Shown: positions 6,925 to 16,107, numbered from the stretch's first letter. The stretch is 64,000 nucleotides of DNA from Candidatus Nanosyncoccus alces (GCF_004138395.1 NZ_PRLM01000006.1:124001-188000); one strand, 5' to 3'. Numbers and translations: made by a program. The notes: generated from the letters alone by a model not told the origin.

Positions 6925-8517
6925 ATGGGGAAAATTACGAAATACTTGAATCAGTTGATTGTTGGTAATGTTTTTGATACTCCAGAGATTTTAGAGGCTT
7001 ATTCTACTGACCGTTCAGTTTTAAAAATAAAGCCAAAATTTGTAGCTTTCCCAGAGTCTACTGAAGACATTCGCAAGCTAATGCGGTTTTTTAATCAAAT
7101 CGCCGCGAAAGAAATACCTGTATCAGTGACGGCCCGAGGAACAGGGTTAGATGAAGGTGGGGCAGACCTGTCGTCGGGTGGTTTGGTAATTTCCACCGAA
7201 AAATTAAACCGAATGCTAGAAATCGACCCGCGCGAGAGATTAGTACGCGTGCAAGCAGGAATTACTTTGAGAGAATTAAATACCGCATTATCGGTATCCG
7301 GGCTAACTATCCCGATTGGCGGTCATAACAATGACACGATTGGGGGATTGATTTCCAATACACCAGTAGATGACAGTGCAGGGAAATATGGTGGAATTGA
7401 AAGCTTTGTCGAGCGAGTAGAAGTGATACTGGCGAACGGTGAATGCCTGCAGACTAGCCGTTTAAAAAAATATAATATCGCCAAGAAAGCAACAGAAAAA
7501 TCTTTAGAAGGCGATATCTACCGCAAAATTTCAAAACTGCTCAAGACAAATGCCGAGTTAGTTAGCGAGATGAGCAAGAATCCCACACATGATTATAGTG
7601 GTTACCCAGCGATTGTAAAACTTCAATATAAAGACACGCTAGATTTGATGCCGTTGTTTTTCGGGGCTCAAGGCACGTTGGGCGTTATCTCTGAAGTGAT
7701 TTTGAAGGCAGTACCACTAAGCAAGCGCCCGTCGCGTGTCGTAGCCACGTTTAAAGAGCTGGACGCAGCTTTGGAGTTTGCCCATAAAGTAAAATCTTTA
7801 AGACCACGCAAAATCAATTTTTACGATCTAAAAATTATTCAGGAGGCGCGCGAATCCGGTAAAAACTTAGACGGCGTAATTCGTAAGCTAGAGGACGGTT
7901 TTGTAGTACTAGTGAGCTTTGACGGGCGAATAAATAGTTGCGTTAAAAAAGTTGCCAATATACAAAAAGAGTTTCCACGTAACACAAAGTTTATCTTTGA
8001 AACACCAGAGAATCGCCTAATTTTGAACGAATTTGAGAACGCTCTTGCGGCGTACTTAAACTCAGCTAAGAGTAGCGAGCGCGTGCCGATTCTGACAGAT
8101 TTCTATTTACCAGCCCGCAATGTTAGTGGTTTCCTCAAAGATCTAAAGGTATTGGAGCAGAAATTAGATTTGGACTTGGCTTTGTTTGGCTCGTATGCTA
8201 CTTCTATTTACAGCCTGCGACCAAAATTTAATCTGGAAGACAAAGATTTTAATAAAAAGGCGGCTACTTTTCTTCGCGCGGGGGCTTATATTATTGATCG
8301 GCAGGATGGTAAATTAGCCGGTGGTACGCCCGAAGGAAGGTTGAAAGCCGTAGTAACTAATACTAATATGAAGGATGCTGAACAGATTTTGTACAGCGAA
8401 GTTAAAAGGATTTTTGACCAAAACAACATTTTGAATCCAGACGTTAAGCTGGGCGCTAATTCTAAATTTACGTTGACACACTTTCGGAGTACGAGTCTGC
8501 CGAAAATTATGTTATAA
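6925..8517 (+). CDS. FAD-binding oxidoreductase (GlcD/lactate dehydrogenase type)
   Basis: This is a PCMH-type flavoprotein of the GlcD/D-lactate dehydrogenase class. FAD-binding signatures near the N-terminus are SVTARGTGLDEGGADLSSGG and PIGGHNNDTIGGLISN, and QGTLGVISEVILKA marks the end of the FAD domain. The C-terminal half matches the cap/substrate domain only broadly, so the substrate (a 2-hydroxy acid by family) is not known. TATAAT at 6909-6914 lies 10 nt before ATG, giving a leader of only a few bases. The stop codon lies inside the -10 hexamer of the next gene. Confidence 0.87.
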   Translation: MGKITKYLNQLIVGNVFDTPEILEAYSTDRSVLKIKPKFVAFPESTEDIRKLMRFFNQIAAKEIPVSVTARGTGLDEGGADLSSGGLVISTEKLNRMLEIDPRERLVRVQAGITLRELNTALSVSGLTIPIGGHNNDTIGGLISNTPVDDSAGKYGGIESFVERVEVILANGECLQTSRLKKYNIAKKATEKSLEGDIYRKISKLLKTNAELVSEMSKNPTHDYSGYPAIVKLQYKDTLDLMPLFFGAQGTLGVISEVILKAVPLSKRPSRVVATFKELDAALEFAHKVKSLRPRKINFYDLKIIQEARESGKNLDGVIRKLEDGFVVLVSFDGRINSCVKKVANIQKEFPRNTKFIFETPENRLILNEFENALAAYLNSAKSSERVPILTDFYLPARNVSGFLKDLKVLEQKLDLDLALFGSYATSIYSLRPKFNLEDKDFNKKAATFLRAGAYIIDRQDGKLAGGTPEGRLKAVVTNTNMKDAEQILYSEVKRIFDQNNILNPDVKLGANSKFTLTHFRSTSLPKIML

Positions 8518-8541
8518 TACATGTAACATATAGGAGTTATT

Positions 8542-9822
8542 ATGAAAACTACAGTCAAAAAACTGTCTGCTTCGCGCGTGGAGATTAAAGTCGTTTTGGA
8601 CGCAAAAGATTTGAAGCCAGCTAAAGAGAAGGCTTTGGAAAAATTAGCCAAAGAAATTCACGTTGAGGGGTTCCGCAAAGGCAAAGTGCCTGTAGATGTG
8701 GCAAAGAAGTTTATTCCAGAGAATGACCTGAATGCCGAAACGGTAGATGCTGCAGTGCGCGCTACAGTGATAGAGGCTTTTTCTAAGAATGAAAAATCGC
8801 CTTTAGTGCTGCCGAACGTCAATGTTACCAAATATGTACCAGATGAGGTCGTAGAGTATACCGCTACGGCAGATATTATCCCAGAAATCAAGCTCGGTGA
8901 TTTCAAGAAGCTTGGAGTAAAAAAAGAAGAAGCTAAGATATCAGATAAAGAAATTGGGGAAGTATTAGACAATATTGCAACATCTTTTGCCGAGAAAAAG
9001 ACGGTAAAACGTGCTGCGGCCGATGGCGACGAGGTAATCATTGATTTTGTAGGCAAAAAAGATGGCGAAGCTTTTAAGGGCGGCTCAGCAAAAGATTATC
9101 ATCTGACGCTAGGGTCCAAGACGTTTATCCCGGGTTTTGAAGACGGTATTGTCGGGCACGAGCCAGGCGATAAATTTGACCTTAAACTTACTTTCCCGAA
9201 AGATTACGGTGTAAAAGATTTGGCTGGCACCAAAACAGTGTTTGAAGTATTGGTAAAACAAATTAATGAGGTGACAAAGCCGGCCGTAAACGACGAAATG
9301 GCGAAAAAATGCGGTCCTTTCAAAAATCTGAAGGAGTTAAAAGCCGATATCGAGAAGAATTTGGCTGCACAGAATTCGCATAAGTTAGAGGAAAAATTTA
9401 AAGACGACCTTTTAAACGCACTAGTAAAGAAATCTAAGATTCCAGCGCCAGAGATTTTAATAGACGACCAGGTGCGGATGATTAAAGACGATATAACTCG
9501 TAATGCCGCTTCTCAAGGTATGAGCTTTGATGATTTTCTGAAGAACAATAACGAAACAATGGAAAATTGGGAGAAAGAAGCTCGCAAAATTGCCGAAGCA
9601 AGAGTGAAGGCTTCATTAGCCCTACAAACTTTGGCAGTAGAACAAAAAATTACCGTTTCTGATGATTTAGTGACGGCAAAAATCGCCGAACTAAAAGACG
9701 TATACAAGAAGTCGCCCGAAGCGCTCAAGAGCTTAAAAGATCCAAATGTAAAAATGGATATCAAAAATCGGATGATTATCGAAAAGACGTTAGAGTTTTT
9801 GGCCAAAGAAAACGAAAAATAG
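8542..9822 (+). CDS. tig: trigger factor, ribosome-associated chaperone and prolyl isomerase
   Basis: Trigger factor binds the exit tunnel and folds nascent chains. The 426-residue protein has the N-terminal ribosome-binding domain with VEGFRKGKVP (the GFRxGxxP signature), a FKBP-like domain (about 155-245) containing VIIDFVGKKDGEAFKGG and FIPGFEDGIVG, and a helical C-terminal chaperone domain. TATAAT (8513-8518) overlaps the stop of the upstream gene, and TAGGAG precedes ATG. Confidence 0.96.
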   Translation: MKTTVKKLSASRVEIKVVLDAKDLKPAKEKALEKLAKEIHVEGFRKGKVPVDVAKKFIPENDLNAETVDAAVRATVIEAFSKNEKSPLVLPNVNVTKYVPDEVVEYTATADIIPEIKLGDFKKLGVKKEEAKISDKEIGEVLDNIATSFAEKKTVKRAAADGDEVIIDFVGKKDGEAFKGGSAKDYHLTLGSKTFIPGFEDGIVGHEPGDKFDLKLTFPKDYGVKDLAGTKTVFEVLVKQINEVTKPAVNDEMAKKCGPFKNLKELKADIEKNLAAQNSHKLEEKFKDDLLNALVKKSKIPAPEILIDDQVRMIKDDITRNAASQGMSFDDFLKNNNETMENWEKEARKIAEARVKASLALQTLAVEQKITVSDDLVTAKIAELKDVYKKSPEALKSLKDPNVKMDIKNRMIIEKTLEFLAKENEK

Positions 9823-9845
9823 TGGAAAAATTAAGAGATTTGTGA

Positions 9846-10013
9846 TATAATAGGCGCAAGAGTTTCAGCCGGTTTTGTGATTGCTGTGAGCAGACTGGCA
9901 AATAGTGGACACTAGATGTAGGGTTTTATGGCGTGTTTTAGCCATTGGAACGCTATATGTAGCGTGTTGAAGTTCACTATATATTATATGTTAATCTAAA
10001 GAGGAAAGATTTA
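9846..10013 (+). promoter_or_regulatory. promoter and structured leader of rpsL-rpsG
   Basis: TATAAT (9846-9851), preceded by TTGTGA, starts a leader of about 155 nt. The leader can fold into a three-way junction: GTGGAC (9905-9910) with GTTCAC (9972-9977) closes two hairpins, ATGGC/GCCAT (9928-9932, 9941-9945) and ACGCT/AGCGT (9950-9954, 9961-9965). Length and branching suggest ribosomal-protein feedback; this is inference. Confidence 0.6.
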
Positions 10014-10427
10014 ATGCCAACTATTAATCAGTTGATTCGTAAGCCTCGTAAGAAAGCTGCGAAAAAATCCAAGTCCCCAGCGCTGGGTTCCATCGTGAAC
10101 ACTCTAAAAACCAAGCGCTACGAAAAGGCAGCGCCTTTGAAGCGTGGGGTATGTATCAAAGTAACAACTAAGACTCCGAAAAAACCAAACTCTGCGATGC
10201 GAAAAGTTGCTCGTGTCCGTCTTACCAATGGGCAAGAAGTTTGGGCCTACATTGGTGGCGAGGGCCACAACTTACAAGAGCACGCTGTGGTGTTGGTGCG
10301 TGGCGGTCGTGTGCCGGACCTTCCAGGTGTACGCTACCACATCGTACGCGGAACCTTAGATCTTCAAGGAGTACAAGGTCGCAAGCAAGGTCGTAGTAAA
10401 TACGGCGCAAAGAAGGAGGGTAAGTAA
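10014..10427 (+). CDS. rpsL: 30S ribosomal protein S12
   Basis: S12 lies at the decoding centre. Conserved segments are [30 protein letters not shown] and [13 protein letters not shown]. The usual Lys at the position of E. coli K88 is Pro101 here, while the K43 equivalent is retained. At 137 residues it carries about 13 extra residues near position 25-40 compared with E. coli. AGAGGAAAG precedes ATG. rpsG follows 2 nt after the stop, giving a two-gene unit separate from fusA and tuf. Confidence 0.98.
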   Translation: MPTINQLIRKPRKKAAKKSKSPALGSIVNTLKTKRYEKAAPLKRGVCIKVTTKTPKKPNSAMRKVARVRLTNGQEVWAYIGGEGHNLQEHAVVLVRGGRVPDLPGVRYHIVRGTLDLQGVQGRKQGRSKYGAKKEGK

Positions 10428-10429
10428 TT

Positions 10430-10906
10430 ATGCCACGTAAGACTACCAAATCTTTGGTTCGTAAAGTTAACCCGGATCGTAAGTATCAATCCATGCTAGT
10501 ACAGAGGCTTATCAATAAGTCTATGTTGGATGGCAAAAAGCAAGTAGCTGAACGTGCAGTATATTCCGCAATCGAAGGTGCTGCCAAGAAACTAAAGTCC
10601 GAGAACCCAGTAGAAGTTTTGGAAAAAGCAATTGCTAATGTCTCTCCGGATTTTGAAGTAAAATCACGTCGGGTAGGCGGCGCTAACTACCAGATTCCGT
10701 TCCCGATTGCCGGACACCGACAACTCCACTTTGCGTTTTCTTGGCTAGTGCAGTCTGCACGCGCTCGCAGCGGCATGCCTTATGCTAAACGCCTAGAAGC
10801 AGAGATCGTAGACGCTTATAATGAAACCGGTGCTGCTTTCAAGAAGAAAGAAGATTGTCACCGCATGGCGGAGGCGAACCGCGCATTCGCACACTTTGCA
10901 AGATAA
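10430..10906 (+). CDS. rpsG: 30S ribosomal protein S7
   Basis: S7 nucleates the 30S head domain and contacts the E-site tRNA. The 158-residue protein shows the characteristic LINKSMLDGKKQVAERAVY and SRRVGGANYQIP segments and a C-terminal HRMAEANRAFAHF. AAGGAGGG overlaps the end of rpsL and serves as its ribosome binding site, so the two are probably co-translated. In many bacteria S7 represses its own operon, which fits the structured leader ahead of rpsL. Confidence 0.98.
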   Translation: MPRKTTKSLVRKVNPDRKYQSMLVQRLINKSMLDGKKQVAERAVYSAIEGAAKKLKSENPVEVLEKAIANVSPDFEVKSRRVGGANYQIPFPIAGHRQLHFAFSWLVQSARARSGMPYAKRLEAEIVDAYNETGAAFKKKEDCHRMAEANRAFAHFAR

Positions 10907-10917
10907 ATCTTGCAACC

Positions 10918-10947
10918 AAAAACAACCGTTTCGTACGGTTGTTTTTT
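10918..10947 (+). terminator. intrinsic terminator of rpsL-rpsG
   Basis: AACAACCGT (10921-10929), loop, ACGGTTGTT (10935-10943), then T6. Confidence 0.92.
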
Positions 10948-10991
10948 GTGTTTTCGTGATATAATAGACATAAGTAGAATTAGGAGGTAAC

Positions 10992-11996
10992 ATGGTAAAG
11001 GTGGCGATTAACGGCTTTGGGAGAATTGGCCGGAATGCGTTGAAAATATTATTAGAGCGTCGGGACGCGCAAGTGGTAGCGATTAATGACATCACTGATG
11101 CTAAAACTTTGGCACATCTTTTGAAACATGATTCTTCCTACGGAGCTTACGACAAAAAGATTTCCGCGGGCGAAAAATCGATTTTTATAAATTCACGCGA
11201 AATCCCAGTTTTTGCCGAAAAAGATCCGGCAGCCTTACCGTGGAAAAACTTGGGTGTAGATGTGGTAATAGAATCTACCGGATTTTTTACTAAACCAGAA
11301 GATGCTCGTGCGCATATTAAGGCTGGCGCGAAGAAGGTGGTGATTTCGGCCCCAGCTAAAGGTGGGGGCGCCAAAACCGTAGTACTAGGTGTAAATGAGG
11401 AAATCGTAAAAACGGATGATGAAATCATTTCCAACGCTTCTTGTACTACTAATTGCATAGCGCCAGTTATGAAAGTACTAGAGGATGAGTTCGGCATAGA
11501 TAAGGCCATGATGACTACTGTACATTCTTACACTGGTTCACAACGAATCCTAGATGCGCCAGCCAAAGACTTACGCGAGGCTAGAAGCGCAGCAGAAAAC
11601 ATAGTACCGACTTCTACTGGAGCGTCTAAGGCTGCGGCTTTGACTATTCCTAGCCTAAAGGATAGATTCAATGGACTGTCAATTCGCGTACCTACACCGG
11701 TAGTTTCGTTGTCCGATATTACCGCGATTTTAAAACGTGATACTACCAAAGAAGATCTAGTCCGCCTCTTTAAGAAGACTGCCAAAGAGCCATACTACGA
11801 GGGGATCATTGGGGTAACTGAAGAGGAGTTAGTATCATCTGATTTTATTGGTGATCCACATTCTTGCGTAGTAGATTTGCCATTAATTGATGTCGTTGGT
11901 GGCAATATGGTAAAAATCGTGGCTTGGTACGATAATGAGTGGGGGTATTCTAATCGCTTAGTAGAGCTAGCTGTAGACTTTGGAAAGGGCGCTTAA
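10992..11996 (+). CDS. gap: glyceraldehyde-3-phosphate dehydrogenase, type I
   Basis: It oxidises and phosphorylates glyceraldehyde-3-phosphate to 1,3-bisphosphoglycerate in lower glycolysis. The 334-residue protein has the Rossmann start VAINGFGRIGRNA and the catalytic SNASCTTNCIAP (Cys151). INDITDAKTLAHLLKHDS resembles NAD-specific enzymes. TATAAT (10960-10965) and AGGAGGT precede ATG. It leads an operon with rpiB, rpe, a PfkB kinase and a LOG-family gene. It would process the C3 product of the phosphoketolase encoded at 34380-36451. Confidence 0.97.
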   Translation: MVKVAINGFGRIGRNALKILLERRDAQVVAINDITDAKTLAHLLKHDSSYGAYDKKISAGEKSIFINSREIPVFAEKDPAALPWKNLGVDVVIESTGFFTKPEDARAHIKAGAKKVVISAPAKGGGAKTVVLGVNEEIVKTDDEIISNASCTTNCIAPVMKVLEDEFGIDKAMMTTVHSYTGSQRILDAPAKDLREARSAAENIVPTSTGASKAAALTIPSLKDRFNGLSIRVPTPVVSLSDITAILKRDTTKEDLVRLFKKTAKEPYYEGIIGVTEEELVSSDFIGDPHSCVVDLPLIDVVGGNMVKIVAWYDNEWGYSNRLVELAVDFGKGA

Positions 11997-12445
11997 TGAA
12001 GGTCTTTGTGGGTGCAGACTATCGCGGGTTGAAGCTAAAGGATAGTTTGGCAAAGTTTTTAGTAGAACAGGGTTGCGAGGTGGTCGATAAGGGCGCCTAT
12101 GAATACGTTGAGGGCGACGACTTTAACGATGCAGCAATAGCAGTAGCGAAGGAAGTACGTGAAAATCCTAATACTCTAGGAGTTTTGGTTTGTGATTCGG
12201 CACATGGTGTGACTATACAGGCCAACCGATTCAAGGGCGTCCGAGCGGCACACTGTGAGAATACAGAATCCGCAAGATTGGCTCGTGAGCACGATGATGC
12301 CAATGTGCTATGTTTATCTGCGCACTTCGTTGATGACGAAAAGGCAAACAAAATTGCATCTACTTTTATTGAAACAGGTTTTGAGAATTTGGAACGCCGA
12401 GTGCGGCGAATTAATCGTTTAGACGAAAGGGGAGATTATGATTAG
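11996..12445 (+). CDS. rpiB: ribose-5-phosphate isomerase B (RpiB/LacAB family)
   Basis: The family interconverts ribose-5-phosphate and ribulose-5-phosphate. The 149-residue protein shows the N-terminal VFVGADYRGLKLKDSL and C-terminal NVLCLSAHFVDDEKA. The catalytic cysteine region reads VLVCDSAHGVTIQANRFKG, with Cys66 kept but CDSAHG in place of the common CGTGIG, so substrate handling may differ. Its ATG overlaps the gap stop. With rpe it would supply xylulose-5-phosphate for phosphoketolase. Confidence 0.85.
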   Translation: MKVFVGADYRGLKLKDSLAKFLVEQGCEVVDKGAYEYVEGDDFNDAAIAVAKEVRENPNTLGVLVCDSAHGVTIQANRFKGVRAAHCENTESARLAREHDDANVLCLSAHFVDDEKANKIASTFIETGFENLERRVRRINRLDERGDYD

Positions 12446-13094
12446 AACTGTCTCGATAGTGCCGACGGTTTTGTCCGATAATAAACAAGAGTATCGCGAG
12501 CAAATAGAGAGGATTAATGCCTTTACGCGTCGTGTACAGATAGATGTTACGGATGGCGAATTTGCTCCTTCCGAAACGTTAGACATCACCAATATTTGGT
12601 GGCCGAAGAACTGGGAAGCTGATTTGCATCTTATGGTATCCAAACCTTCGGAATATGTCGACACTATTTTAAAACTCAGTCCAGCTTTATGTATTTTGCA
12701 TGCTGAGGCCAGCGAAGATTTATTGCCGACTTTCAATACTTTAAAAAATGCGGGTATTAGAGTGGGTGTGGCATTGCTGCCAACTACATACCCGGGTAAT
12801 GTAAAACAATATATCGAGGCAGCGGACCATGTATTAATCTTCGCTGGACATTTGGGGGTGCAAGGGGGACAAGCCGATATGATGCAAACAGAAAAAATCC
12901 CGCTAGTTCGCAATATGAAGCCAGAGGTAGAGATTGGCTGGGATGGCGGAGCTAATATCTCCAACGTGCGTGCCCTTGCGCATGCAGATCTGGATGTAAT
13001 TAATGTAGGTGCGGCGATAGCGCTGTCTCCTAATCCTGCTGAAACATTCCAAGAGTTAGTGGCCGAAATTGATAAAAATGGGGTAGTTTTGTGA
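12438..13094 (+). CDS. rpe: ribulose-phosphate 3-epimerase-like protein
   Basis: A TIM-barrel epimerase family member that interconverts ribulose-5-phosphate and xylulose-5-phosphate. Family marks are VQIDVTDGEFAPS, DLHLMVSKP, GVALLPTT, GVQGGQ and a late DGG (IGWDGGAN). The usual metal-binding pattern is partly altered: IFAGHLGVQGGQ replaces VxPGFGGQ and WDGG replaces VDGG, so the call is family-level. It overlaps rpiB by 8 nt inside the gap operon. Confidence 0.8.
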   Translation: MIRTVSIVPTVLSDNKQEYREQIERINAFTRRVQIDVTDGEFAPSETLDITNIWWPKNWEADLHLMVSKPSEYVDTILKLSPALCILHAEASEDLLPTFNTLKNAGIRVGVALLPTTYPGNVKQYIEAADHVLIFAGHLGVQGGQADMMQTEKIPLVRNMKPEVEIGWDGGANISNVRALAHADLDVINVGAAIALSPNPAETFQELVAEIDKNGVVL

Positions 13095-14056
13095 TGGCAA
13101 GAATTGTCTCGCTCGGAAGTGCTCTACAGGATATTTATCTAATAGACCACGATGACCTAGTGGCAACTAGCATTGGCGATGCGTCAATTTTTGGTAAAGT
13201 CTTAGTTGGGTCCAAGGTAGACATTGATAAGCTTTCTTACGAAGTGGGTGGTGGCGGAGTTAACTCGGCGATTACTTTTGCGCGGCATGGTCATGAAGCA
13301 ATCTTTTTAGGCAATGTTGCGCGCGACCCAGCTGGGGCAGCAATTATCAAAGCTTTGGACCGCGAGGGTGTAGATACGAGCTACATTAATTTTTTGGAGC
13401 GCAAGACTACTGGTACTTCTGTAGTATTACTAGATACCAAAAGTGGAGAGCGTACAATATTGACTTGTCGTGGAGCGAGCGAGCAGTTTGGGAATTTTTC
13501 AGAGGGAGATTTAGATTTGGCCCAACCAGATTGGCTTTATGTTACGACTTTGCGTGGCGATATGGATACTTTAACGCGATTCTTTAAAAAAGCTCATGCG
13601 ATGGGCGTAAAGATTATGTTCAATCCTGGAGTAAAGGAGTTAGAGAACGCCAAAGAGTTAATTGGTTTATTAAAGTATGTAGATGTATTGAACGTTAATA
13701 AATCTGAGGCAGCCAAAATCGTGCCAGGTGCGACGTTGGTTGAATTGTTGTATAGGTTGAGCAGCTACGTGGAAACAGTGATTATTACAGATGGTGCGAT
13801 GGGCGGTATTGCTGGAAATGGTGCGGAAGTTTATAGATTTGGCATCTACGAAGACCGCCAGGTAAAGGACGCAACCGGGGCTGGTGATGCGTTTGGTTCA
13901 GGACTCTTGGCACATTTGGCGGCCGGCAAATCATTCAAAAGCTCGTTAATATTCGCTTCAGCTAACTCTACTGCGGTAGTGTCCAAGCTTGGCGCGAACA
14001 AAGGGATTCTTACTGGCAGTGAACCGCTTCACCCAATGCCAATGCAAAAATTGTAA
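13094..14056 (+). CDS. PfkB-family (ribokinase-like) carbohydrate kinase
   Basis: The family phosphorylates sugars or nucleosides with ATP. The N-terminal GGGGVNSAITFARHG and C-terminal DATGAGDAFGSGLLAHLAAG are the two PfkB signatures, the second holding the catalytic Asp and anion hole. ATG 13094 overlaps the rpe TGA (TGATG); a GTG just before is an alternative start. The substrate is not evident. Position in a pentose/triose operon suggests a pentose or fructose phosphate, which is inference. Confidence 0.87.
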   Translation: MARIVSLGSALQDIYLIDHDDLVATSIGDASIFGKVLVGSKVDIDKLSYEVGGGGVNSAITFARHGHEAIFLGNVARDPAGAAIIKALDREGVDTSYINFLERKTTGTSVVLLDTKSGERTILTCRGASEQFGNFSEGDLDLAQPDWLYVTTLRGDMDTLTRFFKKAHAMGVKIMFNPGVKELENAKELIGLLKYVDVLNVNKSEAAKIVPGATLVELLYRLSSYVETVIITDGAMGGIAGNGAEVYRFGIYEDRQVKDATGAGDAFGSGLLAHLAAGKSFKSSLIFASANSTAVVSKLGANKGILTGSEPLHPMPMQKL

Positions 14057-14064
14057 GGAATTTT

Positions 14065-14775
14065 ATGTTAAAAACTGAAGAGGAATTATTAAAAAAATTA
14101 TCGATTGCCGATTTGGAACGTGCTAACGCTTATGCCAAAGATTTAGGGCGGGGATTACAGATAGTACGATCGTTTTCGCAAGGGGTGACCTTCTTTGGCT
14201 CGGCAAGGCTAGCACAGAATAATAAGTATTGTAAAATGGCCTATAAGTTAGGAGGGCTACTAGCAGAAAATGGGCACACCGTGATTACTGGTGGTGGGCC
14301 AGGAATCATGGAAGCAGCCAACCATGGCGCCTACGAATTAGGCGGCAGATCCATTGGTCTTAACATTACGCTTGCGCATGAACAATTTCCCAACCCATAC
14401 CTTACGGACTGCATAACTTTTGAGTATTTTTTTGCGCGTAAAGTTTCGCTCGCGATGTCGGCAAAGGTTTTTGTATTTTTTCCAGGCGGATTCGGAACAA
14501 TGGATGAGTTGTCCGAAATTTTGTGTTTGATGCAAGAAGCAAAAATGCCGAAAATGCCAGTATTTTTGATTGGAAAAGATTACTGGAAGGCATTTGATAA
14601 AATTATTGGTAAGATGATGATGCTGAAACTGATAAACGTAAAAGATGCAGGGATTTTTACGATTACAGATGATGTGCAAAAAGTAGTAGATGCTGCTAAT
14701 AAGATTGGGCATCCGAAGATTTCGGAGAATTTCTATGACGGGTTTAGGGAAGCATCATCATTAGCGACAAAATAA
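14065..14775 (+). CDS. LOG-family (TIGR00730) nucleotide phosphoribohydrolase-like protein
   Basis: The Rossmann-fold LOG family often hydrolyses nucleoside 5'-monophosphates to base and ribose-5-phosphate. Here GGGPGIMEAANHGAYELGG and the catalytic PGGFGTMDELSEIL are clear. The 236-residue length fits. A ribose-5-phosphate-releasing activity would suit the final gene of an operon with rpiB and rpe. The 3' end overlaps the 3' end of eno by 15 nt on the other strand. Confidence 0.85.
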   Translation: MLKTEEELLKKLSIADLERANAYAKDLGRGLQIVRSFSQGVTFFGSARLAQNNKYCKMAYKLGGLLAENGHTVITGGGPGIMEAANHGAYELGGRSIGLNITLAHEQFPNPYLTDCITFEYFFARKVSLAMSAKVFVFFPGGFGTMDELSEILCLMQEAKMPKMPVFLIGKDYWKAFDKIIGKMMMLKLINVKDAGIFTITDDVQKVVDAANKIGHPKISENFYDGFREASSLATK

Positions 14776-16047
14776 GTTCGTCAAACCAAGCCTAGAATTG
14801 CTCTCCGAGATGCGAATTAATTCATTATATTTGGCAATACGTTCAGAACGGGAAAGAGAACCGGTTTTGATTTGTCCAGTGCCAAGGCCGACTGCCAAGT
14901 GGGCGATAGAGACATCTTCGGTTTCGCCAGAACGGTGTGACATAATAGTTTTGTAACCAGATTTTTTAGCTAAAAGCACCGCGTCAATAGTTTCCGACAA
15001 AGTGCCAATCTGGTTTGGTTTGATCAATATGGCATTGGCCGCTTTTTCGGTAATACCGCGTTCTAGTAACTTAACATTAGTGACGAATAAATCGTCCCCT
15101 ACTAGTTGTACGCGATTACCGAGGCGTTCAGTCAGGATTTTCCAGTTGGCCCAATCGTTTTCAGCTAGGCCATCCTCAATAGACACTACTGGATAATTGT
15201 CAATGATCCACGTATACCAATTAATTAAATCGTCTGCTGATTTCCAGTCTCCATTAGTTTTAAGCACGTAATGATCCTTGTCGTAAAACTCGCTAGCAGC
15301 AATATCCATGGCAATAGCGATATCTTTGCCGAATTGATATCTTGTTTTGTCTACTGCATATTTAATGCATTCGAGTGGTTCGTTGTTACCTTCACGTACC
15401 CTAGGAGCGTAACCGCCTTCATCGCCTACCGTGGTCGGATAGTTACGTTCTTCCAGAACTTTTTTTAAGGCATGGAAGACTTCCGCTCCCATTTGCACGG
15501 CTTCAGCAATATTGCCGGCACCAACTGGCACAATCATGTATTCTTGAAAATCTGTAGCCCATGAAGCATGTTCACCACCATTCATAACGTTCATCATCGG
15601 CAAGGGAATAGACATTTCTCTTGTAGTACCAGCAAGTTCTGCAATATATTTATAGAATGGCATCTTCCGAGCACGCGCATTGGCTTTAGCGTTAGCCAGG
15701 GAAACAGCCAATATTGCATTGGCGCCAAGATTGGATTTATTCTCGGTGCCATCTAGTTCTAGCATCATCTCGTCCACCGCACGTAGATCGGCCGTATTGC
15801 CTACCAGCACGTCCCTAATCTTAGAATTCACATTCCAAACAGCTTTAAAAACACTTTTTCCATTATAGCGGCTCTCGTCGCCATCTCTGAGTTCCAGTGC
15901 TTCGAGAGTACCAGTGGAGGCTCCAGAAGGCACAATAGCCCGACCGAAGGTACCATTCTCTAGAAAGACTTCAGCTTCTACCGTTGGGTTGCCTCTAGAA
16001 TCTAAAACTTGTCTTGCTTTGATATCTGAAATCATAAAATTATCCAT
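14761..16047 (-). CDS. eno: enolase
   Basis: Enolase converts 2-phosphoglycerate to phosphoenolpyruvate. The sequence has ARQVLDSRGNPTVEAEV, GASTGTLEALELRDGD, the metal ligand region SIEDGLAENDW, LVGDDLFVTN and the signature LIKPNQIGTLSETIDA. SHRSGETED is the active-site loop. On the minus strand TATAAT (16055-16060) lies 7 nt before ATG 16047, so a leaderless start there (MDNFMISDIKAR) is preferred over ATG 16053, which abuts the -10. The promoter is back-to-back with that of the 16108 gene. Confidence 0.97.
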   Translation of the reverse strand: MDNFMISDIKARQVLDSRGNPTVEAEVFLENGTFGRAIVPSGASTGTLEALELRDGDESRYNGKSVFKAVWNVNSKIRDVLVGNTADLRAVDEMMLELDGTENKSNLGANAILAVSLANAKANARARKMPFYKYIAELAGTTREMSIPLPMMNVMNGGEHASWATDFQEYMIVPVGAGNIAEAVQMGAEVFHALKKVLEERNYPTTVGDEGGYAPRVREGNNEPLECIKYAVDKTRYQFGKDIAIAMDIAASEFYDKDHYVLKTNGDWKSADDLINWYTWIIDNYPVVSIEDGLAENDWANWKILTERLGNRVQLVGDDLFVTNVKLLERGITEKAANAILIKPNQIGTLSETIDAVLLAKKSGYKTIMSHRSGETEDVSIAHLAVGLGTGQIKTGSLSRSERIAKYNELIRISESNSRLGLTNLFCR

Positions 16048-16054
16048 AAACATT

Positions 16055-16072
16055 ATTATAACATGTTATAAT
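16055..16072. promoter_or_regulatory. overlapping divergent -10 elements of eno and the 16108 gene
   Basis: The palindrome TTATAACATGTTATAA (16056-16071) carries a minus-strand TATAAT (16055-16060) for eno and a plus-strand TATAAT (16067-16072) for the 16108 gene, each with an upstream TG. The two -10 hexamers are only 6 bp apart. Confidence 0.75.
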
Positions 16073-16107
16073 TAAACATAAGAATCGTTAAAACAAGGAG
16101 TTTTTTA

